From the NCBI GenBank assembly GCA_964035015.1, contig OZ036002.1, positions 5,894,377 through 5,958,376 of the forward strand: a stretch of DNA of 64,000 nucleotides, written 5' to 3'. This DNA comes from Corallium rubrum. Taxonomy: Eukaryota > Cnidaria > Anthozoa > Scleralcyonacea > Coralliidae. Positions 56,067 through 64,000 of this stretch are shown in pieces. Below the pieces are notes generated by a model, which saw only the letters and a program-made list of their open reading frames with translations, did no database searches and was not told the DNA's origin. The translations under genes and the position numbers were made by a program. Each line of letters opens with the position of its first letter. The first letter of the stretch is position 1.

Positions 56067-57423
56067 ATTTGTTTTCGTTTTAATATCTATCTCGAATATT
56101 ATTTGAGTTCTTTTAACAAAATATTCACTCCAGTCTGTCGTCACTTCCCTTCGTGGCACATGCGCAGTGATTAAAACACATCAACCAATCAGAATGCTTG
56201 TGAAAGACACTTGTCATAGAGTATATCGACATCGTCGTGCCGTTGATTGCCCTTATATCAACTTAGTCAAAAGGTAAATATACGCACACATGTATATATT
56301 GTGCGTTCCCTCAGGCGAAAAACGTTGTTAGTTCAACAGAGTGGGTGGGATTAAAATTGGAAAAGTGAAAATATGAATTTATAATCCGTTCATTTGAATA
56401 AGATATTGATGATCTCCAGGGAGATAGACTAAACTTTAAGTTATACTAAAAGTATTTTTTAAGCTACTGCATTCGCCGATCGCCGAGAGTCAAACACGTG
56501 TACATTTGGCAATTTTCAACAATTTACATTTAATAAGTCAGCATTTAAAATGATGACACAAAATTTTCATACTCGTGAACTTTGAAATGGGACTTTTGAA
56601 TTTTACAACGGATATAAGCTGGCTTACATAGAATCAAAACGTAACATCAGTAATAAGATTCTGTTTTATTAATTATTAGACGGCAAAAACTGGCATAATT
56701 ACATCACAAATACCAAAAGACAATCACTGATTCCAACCTTATAATTGTGTAAGTGCGAAGTGATGTTCCAAAATTAGTAAATCTTGAGGAATAGATTTGG
56801 AGAAAACGTTAATCTGAAATTATTTTTGGGGGATTTAATAGGAAATAAACTGATCGTTTTTTCTGATAAGGTCTCTAAGAGACATGTCAATGTTTACTTG
56901 TCTAACACAATATGAATAAAGATAATGATCCATTGTATAACGGTGGGCTATGACCGCGTGAAAAGCAATTTAACTTCAATGTTTCACACAAAACGTTTTC
57001 AAATGATTTATCATTACTATATATAATAAGAAAAGAAGAGCTAGTAAGCTCTCGCATTACTGGTTTTCACTCAATTTGACTTCTTTCAATAGTAGACGTA
57101 ATTCATGCAGCCCATTGGGGGGCAGGTTTGATTAAAAAGTAATTTGAATTTCCTGGTATTATTCGCGAGATCATGCAGCTGTGCAGGTGAGTTGCTTATT
57201 AAAAGAAGCGGCGAAAGGTCTTGATTATCGTCAAGAGTGTCTAAACTCTTTCTCAAAAGCTATGTTTGCTTTTTCTTTTCTTTAATTTCAACACAAGCAA
57301 AAATCGAGAAGTCAGAAGTCAACTAACTTAAATGTCGTCATATACAGTTTCCGCCATGTTGTTCGTGACATGATCCTTGGCAAGGACCCGCGAATGTGAA
57401 ACATTGAAAATCGAAGAAAGAAT
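56067..57423. promoter_or_regulatory. Intergenic region between divergent seipin and the 57424 gene
   Basis: About 1.36 kb between two divergent start codons, so it should hold both promoters. No TATA box, CCAAT box or repeat can be assigned with confidence. 57340-57360 has CCGCCATGTTG, a weak YY1-like sequence on the reverse strand. Confidence 0.4.
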
Positions 57424-58455
57424 ATGAAAATTAAAGAGGTTTATACACGCGAAATGTTTACAAGGGTGCCAACATTTATTCCTACCTCTTCAATACCCAC
57501 GACATCAACGGATCAGTCACGTAATGTGAAAGAAAAGACAAGAACCGAAAAGGCAAAAACAACGTACATCAAAACACAAGAGCCAGCATCGCGAAGGAGG
57601 AAAAGAACAATAAAGTTACGAAAAAGATTAGCAACAAAAAAATCAGAAGAGAGTGGTTATGTGGGTGACATGCTGCCCATTATTAACCAAAATACTGAAG
57701 AGGATAGTAAAATACAAACTTTACAAACGCCAAGTCATCATCCTGAGTCAAGAAACACTAAACTAACAGACATGAGTCGTGCTATTTTACTACCTTATAC
57801 AATGACAGAAATAAAAAAAAACAAGTGCGAAAAGAATGACAGTAGATTGTTGAAACAGCTGCATGAACATTCGCCAACGAGCGAGACGGGACGAAGAAAT
57901 GATGAAATAACGGAACAGGAGATGATTTTACGTCAAGGTACCGAAATGTTAACTCAGCCTAGATTGCACAAACGAAATGGAAGAAAAATTACCGAAGACA
58001 TGACACATCATGATATCAAAACCAAAAGACACGCAAAAAATGAATTTGCAAACTTGGAGGGCAGCGAAAGCATGGGTAATGTGAATATTACAACAAAGAG
58101 TAAACCAGTAATGAATCGTTTGGATAGATTACATCGCCATGAAGTTGATGGAGCAAACTTCCGTTCAAAGATACCAGTTCGGTTTCCAGGTATCCAAGCA
58201 AATAAACGTCATAATTCGAACATTAAAAGGAACGAAGCTCCGATGAAACTTGAACATTCTCTTCCGCCGATATACAATGTAAACTACCAAAAGATGACGG
58301 ATAATTCAGGACAAGTCACTCAATCCATTTTAGATTACCAGAATAAACTAGAAAAAGATTTTCAACGACTTGGAGAAAACTTAGAAAATACTTTTAAATT
58401 GCTTCATCGCTATATTGCGTGTAGTAGTAGTACAGACAGTGATAGCAATCCGTGA
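57424..58455 (+). CDS. Unrecognised basic, single-exon protein (343 aa)
   Basis: A single ATG-to-TGA frame with animal-like codon use, no internal repeats and no intron signals. The protein is hydrophilic and Lys/Arg/Thr/Glu-rich. A dense basic cluster lies at residues about 57-77 (RRRKRTIKLRKRLATKK), a likely nuclear or nucleic-acid-binding patch. The only conserved-looking segment is the C-terminus, about residues 285-330 (SLPPIYNVNYQKM; QSILDYQNKLEKDFQRLGEN, LENTFKLLHRYI), which should form an amphipathic helix or short coiled coil. There is no signal peptide or membrane segment. I do not recognise the family. It could be a retrocopy or lineage-specific gene. The non-repetitive 1-kb frame makes chance unlikely. 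The 5' flank is shared with seipin. Confidence 0.65.
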   Translation: MKIKEVYTREMFTRVPTFIPTSSIPTTSTDQSRNVKEKTRTEKAKTTYIKTQEPASRRRKRTIKLRKRLATKKSEESGYVGDMLPIINQNTEEDSKIQTLQTPSHHPESRNTKLTDMSRAILLPYTMTEIKKNKCEKNDSRLLKQLHEHSPTSETGRRNDEITEQEMILRQGTEMLTQPRLHKRNGRKITEDMTHHDIKTKRHAKNEFANLEGSESMGNVNITTKSKPVMNRLDRLHRHEVDGANFRSKIPVRFPGIQANKRHNSNIKRNEAPMKLEHSLPPIYNVNYQKMTDNSGQVTQSILDYQNKLEKDFQRLGENLENTFKLLHRYIACSSSTDSDSNP

Positions 58456-59571
58456 TGAGAGGAAAGAGCGAGGTTTACTACACACAAATGTAGGGTATAT
58501 CAGAAGGGGATATAATAAGTTTCACTAAGCGGTCTTTATGACCACAAAACATGATGTTTACTGGGAAAATGATGATTTCACTAAACGGTTAATTCTTTTA
58601 AAAGTATAGTTAAGTTGTGTATATAGAAAACCAATCTTGAATAAGTGTGAATATAATAAATTTAAACAAATAGCAAAACTATATAGTATTCGTTAATGGA
58701 ACACTTTACAGGGTATAGCTATAATTCAAACATGTTTATTAAGTTGCTAGAACATAGAGGGGAAGCTGAATATTTTAGTATACTGAAGTGACACGTTAGA
58801 ACTTTACTTGACGTCTAAAACACATAAATTCAGCGTGACAATAAGCGGTAGTCTTCATTTTCTCGCGTAGTCCAAGCTTAGAAATATATATATTTTACTA
58901 TTTTTAAGAACTGACTGTTTTTGTATAAAATTTCTGTAATTAAAAAAAAACACGCCACACCAGAAATGTAATTAAAATTGGATAAGAACAACAGGTCTTT
59001 GGCTTTAATAGTACCGCGCGCTGCACAAATGACGCCACGGCGTTGAGCCCTCATTAATTCTCAGTCATTTGTCATCTAATTGGTCCATTTCTGTTCACTT
59101 CTTTTTGTCACGCTATCCGACTTTTGCGATCGCTTTCATCGCCGAATCTCTATTCAGTTTTTTTCTCGCGCTATTGACCTTTTGCGATCGCGGCTTTCTT
59201 TGCCGAATTTCTATTCAGTTTTCTCTGCCGCGCTATCAATATTTTGCGATCACTGTCTTTGTTTTATCCGCTACTGAATGCAAATTCACCTGTTGGCACT
59301 CTCTTTATTCTTTAAGATAAAACCTTAAACGTATCTTACTTAAAACCGACAACGAAATTGCACTTTTTAAACAAAAAAGTGTAATAATCATAATTATTTT
59401 ACAATAGTAATTAAAATAATTAAGATTAATTTACAATATCAGAAAATGTGTCAGTCGGTCGTAGGGGGAAGTCACTGTATTAATTTAAATTTTGCAGGTA
59501 AACGTACAAGGCTTTGCAACAGAATCTGGGGTTTCACTTGCACAGCAAGGATAGCATGTCTTTGCAGCTGT
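58456..59571. other. Intergenic 3' regions with a three-copy tandem repeat
   Basis: 59090-59260 has three imperfect ~65-bp copies containing CGCTAT...TTTTGCGATCGC and GCCGAAT.TCTATTCAGTTTT. No gene was recognised; this is probably the 3' UTR of the 57424 gene and of PIGF on the other strand. Confidence 0.55.
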
Positions 59572-61358
59572 TTATATAAATTTATTTTTATCTTTATTCC
59601 TATATTTCCAAACTAAAAGAGCACCTGATATTACTAAACTTAACGAATGTCCTATCATTGCACCCACTGCACAAGGAATTGGCCAAACCTAAAAAGACAA
59701 CAATTCTTTTAAAATGACAATTGAAAACAATTGCCAATAGTAAAAATTGTTACTTGCCCATGTTTATCAATTTTTTCCCTACACTTTACTCTAATGAAGG
59801 GCTCTGCTCAAAATGTCATTGTTCATTATAAAATTAATCTCAGCAGTTTACCACAACCTTCTCACTTTGCTTTATTAAACAACTCCCAACTACTTAATTG
59901 TGACAACCTTTTCAAAACATATGTGTGGTATACATTTTGATATTGTAAATTAATGTGAAAACCTTTGTCACATTTATTTTTATTAGAAGAGCTTTTGTAT
60001 GCTAATTGCTAACCACTGTATTTCAGTTTTCATAGTAACTGAGGGAGGTTTGGTACCTATGCAAGCTGTCACTTTTGGGGGGGGGGGGGGGGGCTGGGGA
60101 GAGTACAACCCAATTCCCTCCAATAAAAGCTCAGTTGCTGGTGGAGGCTATATCATAAGTGAAGTTATTTTTCAACTCTAACCCTTTGAAGAATTTAATT
60201 ACACAGCATACATCTTTGCAATTTAAGTTTTACCTGCCAGTCTCTGTCCCAGTCCAATGGCAGAGTGAAAGCTCCAACCCAGGCTCCCACAATGGTGAGC
60301 ACCATCATATTACACAAACATGAAGCCAAAGTAATGCTTCTCCTGTCATAATAGGAACAAGTTTCATCATTTTCTGCTAATAAATCTTTATGTTTAGAAA
60401 CATAAGTTTAGATCATTTATATGAAAGTTTTATATTTAAATATTTTAATATAAATATTTTAATTTAAACTTAATTATAAATTAGCTAATCGTTTACCTTT
60501 TGGTAACTATTATCTTCATAATTTCCTCTGTGCCAACCAAAAGACAAGGTAGAACAACTAAATTTGACATCATAATTGACCACATAAATGTTTCTTCTAC
60601 AAAACTGAATACATAATACCTGGGGTGAAATTAAACAGATGAATCCAAACTCATACAGCAACTTCACAAAAAAGAAATTTCATATATAAAAAACCAAGGT
60701 TGTTTGTTACAATTATCAAGCTAAATCTAGTGAATTAACTCTTCAAATGTTTCCATGAGGAGACAAATTGCAACAGTAAACGAGAATTTGTCATAAACAC
60801 CAATTTTATTGTTTAGCTTTCAACCTTGACTCATGAGCATTTCCTTTTCGCTTTGATGAACGCCCAAAAGCTAAGCAATAAAATATAATAAACTTGCATT
60901 GGTGCTGCCATAATTCTTGTTGACTTTCCTTCTTGCTATTTATTAACATTTACCGTAATATTGAAGCACCATAAAAAACAGCAAGGCAATGAAATAAAAT
61001 TATGCCACCAATCCAGTTCAAAATTGAAGTGACTAATAACACCCCCTAAAAATATAGTACTAAAATTTGTTTTCTATTTCTAGTTTATATTATGTTGACA
61101 GATAGTACTGAATAGAAGCATTTAATGTTAACCAACCTTGTTCTCCTGAAGACGAGCTGGACTAGCCACTCTCTTCTTGACAGTCATAACAGTTAAAATA
61201 ACATAGCCCAGAATATATGTCGAACAAAATATCTTTAAACTAGTAACAGGAGACTTAACTAGATCGACTTCTGGACTCAAATAATTTGAGACGGTGAAAG
61301 AAAAAAGAAAATTAACCATTAGAAGTGCAATTATTTTGAATGCTTCCACATCGTCCAT
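59572..61358 (-). CDS. PIGF: GPI ethanolamine phosphate transferase stabilising subunit PIG-F (220 aa, five exons)
   Basis: Exons on the minus strand are 61358-61137, 61045-60954, 60619-60497, 60342-60234 and 59688-59572; the frame is continuous to a TAA. The length equals human PIG-F (219 aa). It is a polytopic ER membrane protein with hydrophobic segments at residues about 7-27, 43-60, 75-105 (GVLLVTSILNWIGGIILFH) and 112-137 (VEETFMWSIMMSNLVVLPCL), plus two in the C-terminus. The family hallmark is VGAWVGAFTLPLDWDRDWQV followed by WPIPCAVGAMIGHSLSLVIS, almost identical in layout to human [20 protein letters not shown]. PIG-F partners PIG-O and PIG-G to add ethanolamine phosphate to GPI anchors. 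Exon 4 was placed at the acceptor TTGTTCCTATTATGACAG because the upstream AGs would introduce a stop. A 33-bp minisatellite lies just upstream of the gene. Confidence 0.94.
60074..60096. repeat. Poly-G run in PIGF intron 4
   Basis: About 20 consecutive G (with one C soon after), on the strand opposite the gene, so the transcript would carry poly-C. No other feature is seen in this intron. Confidence 0.9.
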
Positions 61359-61439
61359 ATTGAATCCACGATATACACCACGCGAAAAACACGAGTGAGT
61401 TCCGCGAAATATTTTTTAAAAAGAGCGGGAAGGTTTAGC

Positions 61440-61690
61440 AACCGTGCCTTTTACAAGACAAAGTACCTTTGTATCCCCTTTTTTAACACAAAGTACCTTT
61501 GTATGCTTTGTATCCCTTTACAACACAAAGTACCCTTGTATCCCCTTTTATAACATAAAGTACCTTTGTATCCCCTTTTACAACACAAAGTACCTTTGTA
61601 TCCCTTTTATAACACAAAGTACTATTTTATCCCCTTTTACAACACTATAAAAGGAGATACAATTATACAAAGGTGCCCTTTTTAAAATAC
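61440..61690. repeat. ~33-bp minisatellite upstream of PIGF
   Basis: About seven to eight copies of ACAACACAAAGTACCTTTGT followed by ATCCCCTTTT, with small length changes. The unit contains the palindrome AAAGTACCTTT/AAAGGTACTTT. It starts 82 bp upstream of the PIGF ATG. Confidence 0.88.
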
Positions 61691-61994
61691 CCCATCCCCC
61701 AACTTGCCTCCGAGTTTGCCACTTAGACATTAGAATCAGTAGCTGATTGAAACAGAGTTACTAACGATGTCTACGTACAAAAAATTACTTATATATTTAT
61801 TTATAGACACGTGCTGAATTAATGTACTGGATTATATATAGTGCATTGTATAACCAAAAAATTACATGGTGCTTATCAGTGCAAGTGAATAGCATACATT
61901 ATTTTATAAAAATCTTGTGTACTGTGTATTGTATATTCTCTTTAATATTGTTGTAATACGTGCGAAGTATAGAAAAGCGTTACAAGTATCGATT

Positions 61995-63583
61995 TTAAAT
62001 TTGCTTAATCGCCGCGGCTCTATGTTGTTCAAAAAAATCAATAGGAAACTGAAGACTGGCGAAACTTGAACGAGGTATTTCAAAAATTGATGCAGTGGTG
62101 TTTTTGAAATAAGTTGGCTGAGGATAAAGTGCTGACGAAGGATAATAATGTGTCCATCGCGGCGGGAGCGTGGAAATACCATCTAATGATGGAGAATATT
62201 TAATATTAATACTTGGATGTTCTCTGTGACAAACACTGGCTTGACAGGGCCAAGGAAGAAATGCATTGTGACGGTGGTCTGGGAAGGTTTTTCTGGGTTT
62301 GGATGGCATACATTGTTGATGTTCTTCGCGTCTTTGCTTGGCACGGCGATTTTGAAACCACACCTAAACGAAAACAAAAATGAAATGTAACTACAGCCAT
62401 GAGATTGCGAGCAACATAAGAGTACACCTATACGCAATTGTTGTGCTAGTGGATATATAATTGTTCTAATATGTATATCGATCCTGCTTATCGAAGTGGA
62501 TATTTTTGGAAAGCCCGCGAGGCGCTCTGATTGAATTTGGTTGATTTTGCTGAATCATTAAATTCCGCGTCACATGATAAACGTAAGTATAGTTAATAAG
62601 TAATTATATATAATGTCAAAAATAAATTCAATCGTAGTGATGGTTTCTCGTGAATCCATTGCGATAAAATTCGGACACTTTTTAGTTGGCAGTAAAATTG
62701 TCAGCGTATAGAATAAGCATCAAAAGTTAGAAGAGTTATTCTTCGCCGCACGAAAGCTACGTTTGTGTACACTACAGGTTTGAATGTAGACCACAGGTTT
62801 ACTCAACATTTCACCGTGTATTTTGAAAAACAATCAAAACAATGAAGTAACTGCACGCAATCCTATACCTGAACTCGTCCTTCGTCTAACTCCACTGTCC
62901 TTGCTAGCGAGTCTCTCATCTCAACATCTGGGTATCGAGATACTCGATACGCATGCTCCAGTTGTTCCAGTTGAAGGCGTGTAAAAACTGTACGATGACG
63001 GCGTTTCTTTTTTTGAATTTGATCAAAAACGTCTTCACTATCCCTTTTCCTTTTACAGAAAACTGAAAATAAAATAGAAAATAATTCATTAAAACCCATT
63101 TCTAATGATGTGCTAACAAATAATTAAATTGAAAGAGAATTTTATTTGACAAATTTAACTCTTAATTTACAACAATTTTCTTTATTCTTTCACAAACTGT
63201 ATAGAACGTTCATAAATTTGACAAACTGCTCTCATGGCTCGTTGCTTCCTATCGTTGAAACCTCTTTCGAAAGTTTTCCGAGTATAAATGCCATAATTAG
63301 GAATTATAGGATTTTAATTCCACAAACTATAATTTTCTAATGGTTTATATTGAATAAAATTTGATCCAAACCATGGCGGAGGAGTTTTAAAGTAGTACTA
63401 ATTTAAATTAACGATTTAATTTTCATAGCTATAAAACTTTATGTAAAGTAATGATAAAAACTTACCATTTAACTGCGTGGATATCAGTGGAGTAGTACTT
63501 TGATTGCGTATATGTCGCAGATTATCAGCTTGATCGAATAATCTTGAAGTGCACTCATTTTCTTGTTCTTCTGTTCTCTTCAT
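61995..63583 (-). CDS. PRD-class (paired-like) homeodomain transcription factor (226 aa, three exons)
   Basis: Exons on the minus strand are 63583-63466, 63062-62869 and 62363-61995; the frame is continuous and closes at a stop. The homeodomain is residues 59-118: [20 protein letters not shown], then [20 protein letters not shown], then [13 protein letters not shown]. Key residues are present: Arg5, Phe8, Leu16, Trp48, Phe49, Gln50, Asn51 and Arg53; position 20 is Tyr instead of the usual Phe. Gln50 without a paired box places it among Q50 paired-like factors. The intron between homeodomain residues 46 and 47 is the classic PRD-class position. It is a nuclear, sequence-specific DNA-binding regulator. 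The C-terminal 108 residues are Pro/Ser/His-rich with no octapeptide or OAR motif that I can see. The subfamily is unresolved. The start at 63583 is the first ATG in frame; a 5' exon upstream is possible. Confidence 0.88.
62364..62868. other. Second intron of the homeobox gene
   Basis: 505 bp, AT-rich, no repeat or additional exon recognised. Confidence 0.5.
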
Positions 63584-64000
63584 ATTTTCTTCAACTTGTT
63601 TCTTGTGTTGAGAATACTTACACACTACTTCATATAACGCACAACAAGCAGTTAATCTGGAAAATCCTCTCTCACGCTATTTCGCGCTGTTTCCCTCAAA
63701 GCTTTGAGAACACAAATGAACTACAAGTGTGTTTACTATGAGTTAATTGACACGACTAATTGTTTATTATTTCTTCTGTCAGGTAATTAAAGCTTGTTGT
63801 TAATTATTCAACACAGTTTTCGCTTCATCAGCAGATAAAGTCACGAAACCTTTTAATTCATCATAAACCTAATTAAAAATTACCTTTTAAACAGTAAAAC
63901 CCCATTCCTCATACTAACGAATATTCGGATTAAAAAACTGACTTTTTAGAGCAATATTTCAGCGAGTTTTTCCTCATTGTACAATTAGAATATAGAGCGG
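63584..64000. other. Upstream region of the homeobox gene
   Basis: 417 bp to the end of the window. It should include 5' UTR or promoter, but no element can be assigned with confidence. The in-frame codons upstream of 63583 stay open to at least 63625 without an ATG. Confidence 0.4.

Noticed and set aside
56067..56159. Upstream extension of seipin beginning PRREVTTDWSEYF
   Set aside because: The extension starts at a GTG, not an ATG; the first ATG in frame is at 56066.
60343..60400. Earlier acceptors for PIGF exon 4 (after TTATTAG or TTAGCAG)
   Set aside because: They would put an in-frame TGA after the exon-3 junction; the acceptor at 60343 keeps the frame and has a better pyrimidine tract.

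Overview
This is a window of eukaryotic, almost certainly animal, genomic DNA. Genes are split into short exons with GT-AG introns, and the products are typical metazoan ones: radial spoke protein, anoctamin, seipin, PIG-F, a PRD-class homeobox with its canonical intron, and mitoribosomal S18. AT-rich non-coding DNA is packed with microsatellites, foldback elements and small DNA transposons. Early-branching invertebrate (cnidarian-like) genomes look like this, but that placement is an inference. No bacterial operons, CRISPR arrays or phage genes are present.

Layout. 1-2.3 kb: long CTGT-type microsatellite and two foldback repeats. 2.36-5.72 kb (+): a five-exon gene for a small coiled-coil + SAM protein. 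5.7-12.2 kb: gene-free, at least five foldback/MITE elements. 12.2-14.1 kb (+): two exons of an ankyrin-repeat gene, then repeats and a 200-N assembly gap at 16067-16266. 17.5-24.4 kb (-): ten exons of an ANO10-like anoctamin whose last exons are missing on the gap side. 24.7-27.0 kb (+): MRPS18A-like gene, head-to-head with the anoctamin. 27.5-30.6 kb (-): complete RSPH9. 30.69-42.39 kb: an 11.7-kb inverted-repeat mobile element. 42.9-49.1 kb (+): complete ITPK1. 49.6-51.8 kb (-): MAP10-like gene. 52.6-56.1 kb (-): seipin. 57.4-58.5 kb (+): unrecognised basic single-exon protein. 59.6-61.4 kb (-): PIGF. 62.0-63.6 kb (-): paired-like homeobox gene.

The most unusual object is the 11.7-kb element. 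It starts GGTTATAATTCC and ends with the inverse, has an exact 8-bp flanking duplication (CCTTTTTC), and carries very long unequal arms (about 3.1 and 6.4 kb), each largely made of a 10-bp satellite. Between the arms lies an ORF for an OTU-type cysteine protease fused to a Cys-rich tail; I see no transposase. The arms also carry decayed copies of the Cys-rich segment and pieces of a LINE reverse transcriptase. It landed between the start codons of the divergent genes RSPH9 and ITPK1, about 120 bp from the RSPH9 ATG.

The host genes do not form one pathway. They are independent housekeeping or structural genes: cilia (RSPH9), microtubules (MAP10), inositol phosphates (ITPK1), lipid and membrane homeostasis (seipin, anoctamin, PIG-F), mitochondrial translation (MRPS18A) and a transcription factor. 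Exon structures were derived by hand from reading frame, splice consensus and family resemblance; all closed genes keep a continuous frame across every proposed junction.
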